A program made the translations under genes and the position numbers. DNA of 64,000 bases, taken from contig NZ_JABAEF010000021.1 in assembly GCF_023701945.1 (NCBI RefSeq), positions 48,461-112,460 of the forward strand. Direction: 5' to 3'. Below, piece after piece: positions 1 through 9,351 of the stretch (within the stretch, counting starts at the first letter, position 1; every line of letters begins with the position of its first letter). The notes beneath the pieces are model-generated. The model did not search any database. It saw nothing but the letters and a program-made list of their open reading frames with translations, and was not told the DNA's origin. The stretch is from Rhizobium sp. CG5 (GTDB lineage Bacteria > Pseudomonadota > Alphaproteobacteria > Rhizobiales > Rhizobiaceae).

Positions 1-855
1 GAGATCGCCGATGGCGCGCAGGATCTGTCCAAGCGCACCGAACAGCAGGCCGCATCGCTCGAAGAAACCGCCGCAGCTCTCGACGAGATCACGGTGAACG
101 TCGGCAATTCCTCGAAGCGTACAGAAGATGCCCGCTCGGTCGCCGTCCGGGCCAACCAGAGTGCCGCCCAGTCGGCCCAGGTCGTGTCCCATGCCGAAGA
201 GGCGATGGGACGCATCGAGGAGAGCTCGCAGCAGATCTCCAACATTATCGGTGTGATCGACGAGATCGCCTTCCAGACCAATCTTCTGGCGCTGAACGCC
301 GGCGTGGAAGCCGCCCGCGCCGGTGACGCCGGCAAGGGGTTTGCCGTCGTCGCCCAGGAAGTGCGCGAACTGGCGCAGCGGTCCGCCAATGCCGCCAAGG
401 AGATCAAGGGCCTGATCCAGAAGTCGACGACGGAAGTCGAAGGCGGCGTCAAGCTGGTCCGTGAAACCGGCGTCGCCCTGCAGACGATCGGGGATTACAT
501 CACCCAGATCAACAAGCACATGGATTCCATCGCCGTCGCGGCCAAGGAACAGTCGGTCGGCCTGGCCGAAGTCAACACCGCCGTCAACCAGATGGACCAG
601 ACAACCCAGCAGAATGCCGCCATGGTCGAGCAGTCGACAGCCGCCTCCGCATCGCTTGCCATGGAAGCCGCCAAGCTGCGCGATCTGGTCTCCCAGTTCA
701 AGCTGAGCGGCATGCAGTCCAATCCGGCCCAGGCGCTCCGCCAGACGGCCCGCAGCATGGCGCAGCCGGCATCGCGGCCCGCAGCGCCAGCCCGCAAGGC
801 CTATGCCAGCCACGGCAGTGCGGCGCTGAAGTCCGATGAATGGACCGAGTTCTGA
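1..855 (+). CDS. Methyl-accepting chemotaxis protein, C-terminal part (cut by window edge)
   Basis: The reading frame is open from base 1, so the gene begins upstream of the window; 284 C-terminal residues are visible. They form the cytoplasmic signalling coiled coil of a chemoreceptor, which controls the CheA kinase. The hairpin tip around EIAFQTNLLALNAGVEAARA (near residues 81-100 of the visible part) is the most conserved stretch of the family. The protein ends in DEWTEF, resembling the C-terminal pentapeptide by which some receptors tether CheR/CheB (family knowledge; tethering here is inferred). The visible part is almost identical to the end of the next receptor gene, indicating a recent tandem duplication or gene conversion. 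Ligand-binding and membrane segments lie outside the window, so the sensed signal cannot be guessed. Confidence 0.95.
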   Translation, partial: EIADGAQDLSKRTEQQAASLEETAAALDEITVNVGNSSKRTEDARSVAVRANQSAAQSAQVVSHAEEAMGRIEESSQQISNIIGVIDEIAFQTNLLALNAGVEAARAGDAGKGFAVVAQEVRELAQRSANAAKEIKGLIQKSTTEVEGGVKLVRETGVALQTIGDYITQINKHMDSIAVAAKEQSVGLAEVNTAVNQMDQTTQQNAAMVEQSTAASASLAMEAAKLRDLVSQFKLSGMQSNPAQALRQTARSMAQPASRPAAPARKAYASHGSAALKSDEWTEF

Positions 856-888
856 TCGCCAGGCGATATCAGGACCCATAAAAGACGA

Positions 889-912
889 CCCCCTCGGGTT
901 CCAACCCGGGGG
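889..912 (+). terminator. GC-rich hairpin after the first chemoreceptor gene
   Basis: A 10-pair stem (one G-T wobble) formed by CCCCCTCGGGTT and AACCCGGGGG lies 33 bases after the stop codon. There is no clear T-run, so it is either a weak intrinsic terminator or an mRNA 3-prime stabiliser. A closely similar hairpin follows the second receptor gene, so it was probably copied with the gene. Confidence 0.55.
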
Positions 913-1474
913 CAAATCCTTTCGCCGTGCCGGGTAGGGCAAGCTCCGGCATTGCCGCCGGCAATCGGTGAGGGGATGAGGCCAAGTGATCCATCCCATC
1001 GCCTCGAGCAGCCATCGTTCCAGCTCGGCTGCTACCTCAGGTGCGGTCTCCGGATCCGTCAAAGTCCGGCCTTGCCGATTGCCTCGACATCGATCCACGT
1101 CACATTGTCAGAAAGATTGGACAGGGCCGGTCAACGGCGGTCTGCCGTTGCGCTTGCAAGCTTTTAAGGGCACCCCGCCCGGTCTAAACCGCTGTTTTGC
1201 CGGCAAATCCGGGGCATGGCGCCCCCTCGGGAGGCGCAGACAAAGGGCGATGTCTGCGTGAGCGCATGCGGTCCGTCTGTTTCAACCTGTAAATTCTTGG
1301 CTTTCGCCATTAACAATTTAGAAATTTATTAATTTAGAAGGTCTAAAACAGAAATAGCTGCGCGCGTTCTGCGCATTCGCAATGATTGCGGATCGAGCCC
1401 GTCACAATCCTCATGATGATGAACGTGAAATCAGATCTGCCGCAGGCCCTGTGGCGCCCAGAGGAAACTCACCC
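913..1474. other. Intergenic region between two chemoreceptor genes
   Basis: No gene is supported in these 562 bases. The short open frames here lack a ribosome site and family resemblance. The section 1290-1350 is AT-rich compared with its surroundings and is the likely promoter zone for the downstream receptor, but no -35/-10 pair can be named with confidence. Confidence 0.4.
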
Positions 1475-3412
1475 ATGTCCCGCCTTAGTATAAAGGCTTC
1501 CCTGATCGCAATTTTTGCGACGATTGCCATCGTGTCTGCAGTTTTCGCATGGCTGTCCGTCGGCGCATTGAAATCCGTCGATTCGGCCGCCGATGAACTG
1601 GCCAGAAACTGGCTCCCGAGCGTCAAGGCCGCCGAGGAAATGAAGATCGAGACCCTTTCGCTGCGCATCGCCTATCTGAACCATATCACCGCGAGGACGC
1701 CTGAGGCGACCGCTGCGGCCGAAAAGACGGTCCTGGAGGAAATGGCCAAAGTCGACCAGGCGATCAAGCGTTACGAGCCGCTGATCTCCTCCGATGCCGA
1801 ACGGCAAGCTCTGAAAAAAATCGCCGATGGTGTGCAGGCTTACCAGAAGGTTGGCGAGGACATGCTGACCCTGTCGCGTGCCAACCAGGACGTCGAGGCA
1901 GCAGTGGCGCTCGACGGCATGCGTGAGCTCATCCGGCCCGTCCTCGTCAGTGTCGATGAATTGTTGGCGATTAACGAAAAGGGCGCTGAGTCCGCTATCA
2001 CTGAGAGCGAGGCCGCCTTCATCGCTGCCATCAATCAGACCTACGTGATCATTGCCATCCTCGCGCTGATCATCGTTGTCGCCAGCATCTACGCCCTGCG
2101 TTCTGTCGCCAAGCCGATCGAACGCATCACCGATTCGATGAAGCATCTTGCCGATGGCAATGTCGACAACGCCATCCCCTTTGCCGGACGCGCCGACGAG
2201 ATCGGCTCCATGGCCGCAGCGGTTGAAATCTTCCGGCAAGCCGCCATCGAGAACAACCGTTTGACCGTCGATGCCGAATTCCAGCGCAAGAGCAACGAAG
2301 AGCAGCGCATCGCCCTGCAGCGTGTCGCCGAGGAGAATGCGCGCGCCAAATTGCTTGAAGCCACCAGCGCGCTTGCCGTCGGCATGAAGAATCTGGCGGA
2401 TGGTGACCTGACCTACCAGATCACGCAGCAAGTCTCTGATGATTTCGCAGGCCTGCGTGACGATTTCAACGCCTCCGTCGCCCAGCTGGCCGAGACGCTG
2501 ACCGCCGTTGCCGGTGCCACCCGCACCATCGACAACGGCACGCGGGAAATCTCTTCGGGCACGGAGGACCTCTCCAAGCGTACCGAACAGCAAGCCGCAT
2601 CGCTGGAAGAAACCGCCGCCGCCCTCGACCAGATCACCGTCAATGTCGGCAATTCGTCGAAGCGCACCGAAGATGCCCGCTCGGTTGCCATCCGGGCCAA
2701 CCAGAGCGCTGCTCAGTCGGTTCAGGTCGTATCTCACGCGGAAGAGGCGATGGGCCGGATCGAGGAGAGTTCCAAGCAGATCTCCAACATTATCGGCGTG
2801 ATCGACGAAATCGCCTTCCAGACCAATCTTCTGGCGCTCAATGCCGGGGTGGAAGCGGCCCGCGCCGGGGATGCCGGTAAGGGCTTTGCCGTCGTCGCCC
2901 AGGAAGTGCGCGAGCTGGCACAACGCTCGGCCAGTGCCGCCAAGGAGATCAAGGGTCTGATCCAGAAGTCGACGACGGAAGTCGAGGGCGGTGTCAAGCT
3001 GGTGCGCGACACCGGCGTGGCGCTGCAGACGATCGGGGATTACATCACCCAGATCAACAAGCACATGGATTCCATCGCCGTCGCGGCCAAGGAACAGTCA
3101 GTAGGGCTGGCCGAAGTCAACACCGCCGTCAACCAGATGGACCAGGTCACCCAGCAGAACGCCGCCATGGTCGAGGAATCGAATGCGGCGAGCGCCAGCC
3201 TTGCGGTGGAAAGCCAGCGCCTCAGCGAACTGATCTCGCGCTTCAAACTGGCAAGCGGTGGGTTCACGTCTGTTGCGGGCTCGGCGCCTGCGCGGCGGCC
3301 CCAATCGCCAACCTCGTCCTCGGCACCGACCCGCTACCCGGCGCCCGTCCGGAAGGTCTATGCCAGCCACGGCAGTGCGGCGCTCAAGTCGGACGAGTGG
3401 ACGGAGTTTTGA
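1475..3412 (+). CDS. Methyl-accepting chemotaxis protein
   Basis: A 645-residue inner-membrane chemoreceptor. The start at 1475 (MSRLSIKAS) is preferred over an upstream in-frame ATG because GAGGAA lies about 9 bases before it and the first membrane helix (about residues 7-28) follows at once. A periplasmic four-helix-type sensor of about 160 residues comes next, then a second membrane helix (about 190-210), a HAMP linker with the motif KPIERITDSM (about 212-265), a second HAMP-like segment near 300-350, and the signalling domain with its tip at about 440-475. The C-terminus is DEWTEF. From about residue 365 onward it is nearly identical to the preceding receptor. Ligand unknown. Confidence 0.95.
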   Translation: MSRLSIKASLIAIFATIAIVSAVFAWLSVGALKSVDSAADELARNWLPSVKAAEEMKIETLSLRIAYLNHITARTPEATAAAEKTVLEEMAKVDQAIKRYEPLISSDAERQALKKIADGVQAYQKVGEDMLTLSRANQDVEAAVALDGMRELIRPVLVSVDELLAINEKGAESAITESEAAFIAAINQTYVIIAILALIIVVASIYALRSVAKPIERITDSMKHLADGNVDNAIPFAGRADEIGSMAAAVEIFRQAAIENNRLTVDAEFQRKSNEEQRIALQRVAEENARAKLLEATSALAVGMKNLADGDLTYQITQQVSDDFAGLRDDFNASVAQLAETLTAVAGATRTIDNGTREISSGTEDLSKRTEQQAASLEETAAALDQITVNVGNSSKRTEDARSVAIRANQSAAQSVQVVSHAEEAMGRIEESSKQISNIIGVIDEIAFQTNLLALNAGVEAARAGDAGKGFAVVAQEVRELAQRSASAAKEIKGLIQKSTTEVEGGVKLVRDTGVALQTIGDYITQINKHMDSIAVAAKEQSVGLAEVNTAVNQMDQVTQQNAAMVEESNAASASLAVESQRLSELISRFKLASGGFTSVAGSAPARRPQSPTSSSAPTRYPAPVRKVYASHGSAALKSDEWTEF

Positions 3413-3443
3413 TCGCCAGGCGATCGTAGGCCCCTGCAAAGAC

Positions 3444-3470
3444 GTCCCCTCGGGTTTGATCCGGGGGGAC
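3444..3470 (+). terminator. Hairpin after the second chemoreceptor gene
   Basis: GTCCCCTCGG and CCGGGGGGAC pair over 10 positions (one wobble) around a 7-base loop, 31 bases after the stop codon. It resembles the hairpin at 889-912. There is no long T-run, so efficiency as an intrinsic terminator is uncertain. Confidence 0.55.
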
Positions 3471-3592
3471 ATTGCCATCGCGATGACAGCCCAAAAACGG
3501 TCGATGCTCTTGATTGACGGGCGGCCGGTTTGCCCGCTAACTCTGGGCCAGATGCACTGGCCATAACGGGCCGGACCGGAGGATAGACCGCG

Positions 3593-4591
3593 ATGACGAA
3601 ATGGCTCCCGACAGTTTTCACCGCGATCATGCTGGCGGCCCCGGCCGCCGCCAATGACACGACAGCGGTGCTGGAAGCCGGCGGTCTCGTCTATACCCGC
3701 CAGGACGACATTTCGATGGAGAGCGAACACCTGTTCATCTCGACAAGCGAGGTCCATGTCGACTACGTCTTTAGCAACGAAGCGGACCGGGATCTGGAGA
3801 CCGTGGTCGCCTTTCCGATGCCCGACATCGCGGGCGGCGTGGATTTCATGGGCGGCCTTGACGATGCCGAGCATGACAATTTCATGGGCTTCACCGTCTC
3901 CCAGGATGGCAAGCCGATCGAGCCCACCTTGCAGCAGCGCGCCTCGGTCAATGGCATCGACATGACGGATGTCATCACCGCGCAGGGCGTCTCCCTGCTG
4001 CCGCAGAGCGACGCGACCCGTGCTGCCATCGCCAAGCTGCCGGAGGATGTGCTCAAGGACTGGCAGACCCGCGGCCTGATCATCGACATGGCCTACAATC
4101 CCGAAAGCCCGGTCGAGCCAGAATTCTATCCGACCTGGACGCTGAAGACGGTCTTCTGGTGGCGCACCACCTTTCCGGCCGGCCAGCAGGTCAAGGTGCA
4201 CCACAGCTATCGCCCGAGCGTCGGCGGCACGGTGGCCATGGGCTTCATCCAGGATGGCAAGCCGAACGACTTCTTCGCCGAATACAAGGAGCGTTACTGC
4301 ATCGACGACGCCTTCATGAAAACGGCGGCCAAGCTCGAAAAGCAGCAGGACTATGACAAGGGCGTATTCTTCACCGAGACATGGCTGTCCTACATCCTGA
4401 CCACGGGCGCCAACTGGGCAGGTCCGATCAAGTCCTTCACCCTGACGGTCGACAAGGGCGACCCGGCCTATTTCGTCAGCTTCTGCGGCCAGGGTGTGAA
4501 GAAGACCGGCCCCACCACCTTCCAGATGACGGCTAAGGACTTCTATCCGGAAAAGGACCTGCATATCCTGCTGATCGGTCAGAACCAATAG
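3593..4591 (+). CDS. DUF4424 family exported protein
   Basis: 332 residues. The first 20 (MTKWLPTVFTAIMLAAPAAA) form a Sec signal peptide with an AxA cleavage site, so the mature protein is probably periplasmic. The N-terminal pattern, in which a beta-rich section describes a reading of status-like segments (HLFISTSEVHVDYVF, VVAFPMPDI), matches the DUF4424 family as I know it; the biochemical role of that family is unknown. GGAGGA sits about 8 bases before the ATG. It lies between two chemoreceptor genes on the same strand but with its own spacing of about 180 and 213 bases, so cotranscription is doubtful. Confidence 0.8.
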   Translation: MTKWLPTVFTAIMLAAPAAANDTTAVLEAGGLVYTRQDDISMESEHLFISTSEVHVDYVFSNEADRDLETVVAFPMPDIAGGVDFMGGLDDAEHDNFMGFTVSQDGKPIEPTLQQRASVNGIDMTDVITAQGVSLLPQSDATRAAIAKLPEDVLKDWQTRGLIIDMAYNPESPVEPEFYPTWTLKTVFWWRTTFPAGQQVKVHHSYRPSVGGTVAMGFIQDGKPNDFFAEYKERYCIDDAFMKTAAKLEKQQDYDKGVFFTETWLSYILTTGANWAGPIKSFTLTVDKGDPAYFVSFCGQGVKKTGPTTFQMTAKDFYPEKDLHILLIGQNQ

Positions 4592-4804
4592 ATTTAAGGG
4601 GTGTTCCGAAAAGTTTCATGAAACGCTAACGGATTATAAGGGCAATCGCGGCAAAATGGCCCCGATTGTTAGCTTCGTCGACGTCCGAGCGAGCCATGAT
4701 GGCCTGCGCTGCGGCGAAATCCGATCATGTTCTGTTCCCTTGCCGATGTCCTGTCCGGACCGCGTCGCATATCGCTTGACCCCCAAAGCGAGAAAGAATG
4801 ATCG

Positions 4805-6736
4805 ATGTCCCTGAAGAATCTCTCTCTCAACAAAAAGTTGATCCTGACCTTCTGTGGAATCATGGCCGGCTGCTTCATTGCCTCTGCCGTGGTATTCTGG
4901 GAAGCCTATGTCGCCAAGCTCGCCTCCCGGGAGCAGGCCCAGTCGGAAAAGATCCTGGCTGAGGTCGACAATGCGCTGGAAGCCATGCTGGAGCAGGCGG
5001 TCAACCAGCGCGGCTTCCTGCTGTTCCGCAGCGAAAGCACCTACAAGGACGTCTTCGCCCAGCGCGAGAAGATGCTGAAGGCGATCGACGCCGCCAAGAC
5101 CCATGCGGCTGGCGACACCAATCTCATCACCCTGCTCGACGGCATGAAGTCGGCCGCCGATGTCTTTCACACCCAGCTGACCGAGCCGCAGATGGCGGCC
5201 CGCAAGAACACCGAGGCGCCGATCTCCGAAGTGATCGAGATCGGCCGCAGTGCCTCCAAGGGTCAGCTCGATGCCTTCCGCGAGGCATCGGCCGCGATCA
5301 AGCAGGCCGTCAATGGGCAGATAGAGGCCAATACGGCCAGTCAGGCCAATGCGCATTTCAATCTTGAGATGGCGCTTCTGCTCGGCGGCGCTGTCGCCGG
5401 CGGCATGGCCGTCATTCTGATCTGGGCGCTGTCACGCTCCATCGTCACGCCGATCGTCGGCATGACGGCGGCCATGGGCCGCCTGGCCGACGGCCAGCAC
5501 GATGTCGAGGTCCCCGCTCTCGACCGCTCCGACGAGGTCGGCCGGATGGCCAAGGCCGTTGTCGTCTTCAAGGAAGCCGCCATCGAAAAGCTGCGCCTGT
5601 CCGGCGAAACCGACGCCATGCGCCGCAAGTCCGAGGAAGAGCGTCGCATCGCCGAAGCCGAAAAGGCACAGGAAGCCGAAGAAATCGGCTTTGCCATGGA
5701 CCAGCTCGCCTCGGGCCTTGCGGCGCTCGCCGATGGCAATGTCGCCTTCCGCATCCGCACCGGCTTCGCACCGCGTCTGGACGCGCTGCGCGTCAACTTC
5801 AACGACTCGCTCGAAAAGCTGCAGGCTGCCCTGCAATCGGTCGGCGCCAATGCCTCGGCCATCAATGCCGGCGCATCCGAAATCCGCGCCTCGGCCGACG
5901 ATCTCGCCAAGCGCACCGAACAGCAGGCGGCCTCTGTCGAAGAAACCGCGGCCGCCCTCGAACAGGTCACCACCACCGTCAAGGACACCGCCAAGCGCGC
6001 CGAGGATGTCGGCCAGCTGGTCGCCAGCACCCGCGACGGGGCCGAGCGCTCAGGCCAGGTGGTGCGCAATGCGGTCTCCGCCATGACCGAAATCGAAAAG
6101 TCGTCCGGCGAGATCGGCAATATCATCGGTGTCATCGAGGATATCGCCTTCCAGACCAACCTTCTGGCGCTGAATGCCGGCGTCGAAGCTGCCCGCGCCG
6201 GTGATGCCGGCAAGGGTTTTGCCGTCGTCGCCCAGGAAGTGCGCGAACTGGCCCAGCGGTCTGCCAATGCCGCCAAGGAGATCAAGGCGCTGATCTCGAC
6301 CTCCAGCAAACAGGTCGGCTCCGGTGTTGCCCTGGTTGGCGAAACCGGTCAGGAACTGGAAAAGATCGTCACCGCCGTGCAGGAAATCAGCGGCCATGTC
6401 GCGGCCATCGTCACGGCCAGCCGCGAACAGTCGACTGGCCTGCAGGAGATCAACACCGCCGTCAACGCCATGGACCAAGGCACCCAACAGAATGCCGCCA
6501 TGGTCGAGGAACAGACGGCGGCCAGCCATTCGCTGGCCACGGAAGCGGCAGCGCTCAACAATCTGCTGAGCCAGTTCACCTTCGAGGAAGGTCGCGGCAA
6601 CCAGGTGGCGGTCGCCAGCCGCTCGTCCACCCCGGCCGCCTCGCCGGCCCGCGCTCTCGCCTCCCGCGTCAGCAAGGCGTTTGGCGGCGGAGCCTCGTCG
6701 TCGTCGGCCGCCAAGCCGGAATGGTCGGAATTCTGA
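4805..6736 (+). CDS. Methyl-accepting chemotaxis protein
   Basis: A 643-residue chemoreceptor of a different subtype from the two before it. Membrane helix 1 is at about residues 11-33. The periplasmic domain carries a CHASE3-like pattern (VNQRGFLLFR near residue 63). Membrane helix 2 is at about 188-210 and is followed by HAMP (TPIVGMTAAMGRLADGQ). The signalling tip EDIAFQTNLLALNAGVEAA is at about 444. The C-terminus KPEWSEF resembles the CheR/CheB-docking tails of other receptors. The ribosome site is weak (an A-rich stretch before ATG). A strong terminator follows directly. Confidence 0.94.
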   Translation: MSLKNLSLNKKLILTFCGIMAGCFIASAVVFWEAYVAKLASREQAQSEKILAEVDNALEAMLEQAVNQRGFLLFRSESTYKDVFAQREKMLKAIDAAKTHAAGDTNLITLLDGMKSAADVFHTQLTEPQMAARKNTEAPISEVIEIGRSASKGQLDAFREASAAIKQAVNGQIEANTASQANAHFNLEMALLLGGAVAGGMAVILIWALSRSIVTPIVGMTAAMGRLADGQHDVEVPALDRSDEVGRMAKAVVVFKEAAIEKLRLSGETDAMRRKSEEERRIAEAEKAQEAEEIGFAMDQLASGLAALADGNVAFRIRTGFAPRLDALRVNFNDSLEKLQAALQSVGANASAINAGASEIRASADDLAKRTEQQAASVEETAAALEQVTTTVKDTAKRAEDVGQLVASTRDGAERSGQVVRNAVSAMTEIEKSSGEIGNIIGVIEDIAFQTNLLALNAGVEAARAGDAGKGFAVVAQEVRELAQRSANAAKEIKALISTSSKQVGSGVALVGETGQELEKIVTAVQEISGHVAAIVTASREQSTGLQEINTAVNAMDQGTQQNAAMVEEQTAASHSLATEAAALNNLLSQFTFEEGRGNQVAVASRSSTPAASPARALASRVSKAFGGGASSSSAAKPEWSEF

Positions 6737-6761
6737 TCGACACGGTCAGAACAGCAAAATC

Positions 6762-6794
6762 AAAAAGCCGGTCGCGCAAGCGGCCGGCTTTTTT
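6762..6794 (+). terminator. Intrinsic terminator of the third chemoreceptor gene
   Basis: AAAAAGCCGG pairs with CCGGCTTTTTT around a short loop, ending in a T6 run. It is placed 25 bases after the stop codon. Because the stem is flanked by A-tract and T-tract it can also work for the converging gene on the other strand, which ends at 6798. Confidence 0.9.
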
Positions 6795-6797
6795 GCG

Positions 6798-7310
6798 TCA
6801 TGGGGAGATCCGCGCAGCGAAGTGTTTCAAGTCGTCCAACTGCTCCTGCGAAAGAGCACGAGTTGGCAAAATCTGGAACAGATTGGGGCTTTGGTAGAAC
6901 AACAGTGTCTTGGGACCTCCCAGAAACCGATGGTACTCGCTCCAGGCGATTGTCCAATGACCGGTCTGCCCCGTCGCCGTCAAACCGTCCTCGGACCATT
7001 GGAGGGTTAACGGCTGATGCAGCGATTTCTGCCTCTTGTAGGTGGACCTGGCGCTGAGTGGTGTGCCGATAAAATATAGGAAAAAGGGCGCAGCAAGCAG
7101 AGCAACAAACAATAGCAGTGCCGAATGGTCCCACCACTCGAATACGGGACTCTTGAGAAGGTCGCTGACCAGAACATAAAGTGGAATGCTGCTGAGCGCG
7201 GCTATGGCGACAAACCACGGTCTTTTGAACCTGCTCAACAGATGAAGCTTCATCGCGTCAACGAAATCATCGGCGCTGATTGTCAGTGTGACGGAGCGCT
7301 CCGGAGCCAT
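6798..7310 (-). CDS. YcxB-like membrane protein
   Basis: 170 residues with two predicted membrane helices (about 31-51, WFVAIAALSSIPLYVLV, and 65-84) and a C-terminal soluble part with the YcxB-type pattern HWTIAWSEYHRFLGGPKTLLFY. Function of the family is unknown. The start lies only 3 bases after the dxs stop codon on the same strand, so it is probably cotranscribed with dxs; a ribosome site is not obvious and translation may be coupled. It ends against the terminator of the converging chemoreceptor gene. Confidence 0.7.
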   Translation of the reverse strand: MAPERSVTLTISADDFVDAMKLHLLSRFKRPWFVAIAALSSIPLYVLVSDLLKSPVFEWWDHSALLLFVALLAAPFFLYFIGTPLSARSTYKRQKSLHQPLTLQWSEDGLTATGQTGHWTIAWSEYHRFLGGPKTLLFYQSPNLFQILPTRALSQEQLDDLKHFAARISP

Positions 7311-7313
7311 GGC

Positions 7314-9233
7314 CTAACCAGCCGCCCCGACGCCGAGATGCGTCTGGCCCAGCGCCTTGAACACCGTCGAGACGATGCCGGCAGCGTCGAGGCCGGATTT
7401 GGCATACATGACTTCGGGCTTGGCCTGGTCCATCCAGACGTCAGGCAGAACCAGCGGCCGCACCTTGAGGCCATTGTCGAGCAGGCCCTCGGTGGCCAGG
7501 AACTGCAGCACCTGGGCGGCAAAGCCGCCGGCTGCCCCTTCCTCCACCGTCACCAGCACCGCATGCTCGCGGGCCAGCCGGCGGATCAGGTCCTGGTCGA
7601 GCGGCTTGGCGAAACGCGCATCGGCAACCGTCGTCGACAGGCCGCTGGCGTCGAGATCCTCGGCCGCCAGCAGGCAATCGGCGAGCCGCGTGCCGAACGA
7701 CAGCAGCGCCACCTTGGTGCCTTCCTTGACGATCCGGCCGCGGCCGATTTCCAGGATCTCGCCGCGTTCGGGCAGCGCCACGCCGACGCCTTCGCCGCGC
7801 GGATAGCGAAACGAGATCGGGCCGTCATCATAGGCAGCAGCGGTGCGCACCATGTGTTTCAGTTCGGCCTCGTCGGCCGCCGCCATCACCACGAAGCCGG
7901 GCAGGGAGGCCAGGAATCCCGTGTCGAATGAGCCGGCATGGGTCGGCCCGTCGGCGCCGACGAAGCCGGCCCGGTCGATCGGGAAACGCACCGCCAATCC
8001 CTGGATCGCCACGTCATGCACCACCTGGTCATAGGCGCGCTGCAGGAAGGTGGAATAGAGCGCGCAGAACGGCTTGTAGCCTTCGGTCGCTAGCCCCGCT
8101 GCAAAGGTCACCGCATGCTGCTCGGCAATGCCGACATCGAAGGTGCGCTTTGGAAAAATCTCGGCCAGCTTGTCGAGCCCGGTGCCGGAGGGCATGGCCG
8201 CGGTAATGCCGACGATCTTGTCGTCCAGCATCGCCTCCTGCACCAGCGCCTCGCCGAACACGGCGGTATAGCTCGGCGCATTCGGCTTGGCTTTGGCCTG
8301 GGCACCGGTGATGACGTCGAACTTGTTGACGCCGTGATATTTGTCGGCGGCGGCCTCGGCCGGCGCATAGCCCTTGCCCTTCTGCGTCACCACATGGATC
8401 AGCACGGGACCCTTGGCATTGTCGCGCACATTGCGCAGCACCGGCAGAAGATGCTCGAACGAGTGACCGTCGATCGGGCCGATATGATAAAAGCCCATCT
8501 CCTCGAACATGGTGCCGCCGGTCACATAGCCCCGCGCATGTTCTACGGCCCTGGTGATGGCCCGGTCGATATTCTTGCCGAGATAGGCCGTCAGCTTCTT
8601 GCCGAGATCGCGGAAGCCCATATAGGTGCGCCCCGACGCCAGCCGCGCCAGATAGGCGCTCATCGCGCCGGTCGGGGGAGCAATCGACATGTCGTTGTCG
8701 TTGAGGATGACGATCAGCCGGGCGTCGAGCGCCCCGGCATTGTTGAGCGCCTCATAGGCCATGCCGGCCGACATGGCGCCATCGCCGATCACCGCGATCA
8801 CCTTGCGGTCGGTCTCGCCGAGTTCGGCGGCGACCGCCATGCCGAGGCCGGCGGAGATCGAGGTCGAGGAATGGGCGGCGCCGAACGGGTCGTATTCGCT
8901 CTCGGCGCGCTTGGTAAAGCCCGACAGGCCGCCTTCCTGGCGCAGGGTGCGGATGCGGTCGCGCCGGCCGGTCAGGATCTTGTGCGGATAACACTGATGG
9001 CCGACATCGAAGATCAGCCGGTCGCTCGGCGTATCGAAAACCTTGTGGATGGCGATGGTCAGCTCGACGACGCCGAGACCGGCGCCCAGGTGCCCGCCGG
9101 TCATCGACACCGCGTCGATCATCTCGTCGCGCAGCTCGCGCGCCAGCTGCGGCATGTCGCGATCATTCATGCCACGCAGATCGGCAGGCAGATGAACCGC
9201 ATCCAGCAGCGGCGTATTCGGCTTCGATGTCAC
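7314..9233 (-). CDS. dxs: 1-deoxy-D-xylulose-5-phosphate synthase
   Basis: 639 residues, the usual length. The enzyme condenses pyruvate and glyceraldehyde 3-phosphate, the first step of the MEP isoprenoid pathway, and also supplies thiamine and pyridoxal precursors. Visible landmarks: HLGAGLGVVELTIA (catalytic His region, residue 48), DVGHQCYPHKILTGR (about 76-90), the thiamine-diphosphate/Mg motif GDGAMSAG followed by EALNNAG (150-167), and the GIAEQHAVTFAAGLA segment carrying the catalytic Glu. The start is a GTG at 9233; GAGG lies about 10 bases upstream. The YcxB-like gene follows. In many rhizobia xseB lies next to dxs; here xseB is about 6 kb away. Confidence 0.97.
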   Translation of the reverse strand: MTSKPNTPLLDAVHLPADLRGMNDRDMPQLARELRDEMIDAVSMTGGHLGAGLGVVELTIAIHKVFDTPSDRLIFDVGHQCYPHKILTGRRDRIRTLRQEGGLSGFTKRAESEYDPFGAAHSSTSISAGLGMAVAAELGETDRKVIAVIGDGAMSAGMAYEALNNAGALDARLIVILNDNDMSIAPPTGAMSAYLARLASGRTYMGFRDLGKKLTAYLGKNIDRAITRAVEHARGYVTGGTMFEEMGFYHIGPIDGHSFEHLLPVLRNVRDNAKGPVLIHVVTQKGKGYAPAEAAADKYHGVNKFDVITGAQAKAKPNAPSYTAVFGEALVQEAMLDDKIVGITAAMPSGTGLDKLAEIFPKRTFDVGIAEQHAVTFAAGLATEGYKPFCALYSTFLQRAYDQVVHDVAIQGLAVRFPIDRAGFVGADGPTHAGSFDTGFLASLPGFVVMAAADEAELKHMVRTAAAYDDGPISFRYPRGEGVGVALPERGEILEIGRGRIVKEGTKVALLSFGTRLADCLLAAEDLDASGLSTTVADARFAKPLDQDLIRRLAREHAVLVTVEEGAAGGFAAQVLQFLATEGLLDNGLKVRPLVLPDVWMDQAKPEVMYAKSGLDAAGIVSTVFKALGQTHLGVGAAG

Positions 9234-9351
9234 AGGCTACAGCCTCTTCTTTTGCAGTCTTCAACAAGGCGCTGAGGAACGCCTTTACTTCAGTTCGGAG
9301 TGAGGCAAAAGCATGCAGTCGAATTAAACCGCGCCAGACCCTATATAGAGC

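Noticed and set aside
1469..3064. Long minus-strand open frame of 531 codons
   Set aside because: Shadow of the chemoreceptor gene in high-GC DNA; no coding signature, while the plus strand encodes a clear family.
3098..4588. Long minus-strand open frame of 496 codons
   Set aside because: Antisense of the DUF4424 and chemoreceptor genes, no recognisable motifs.
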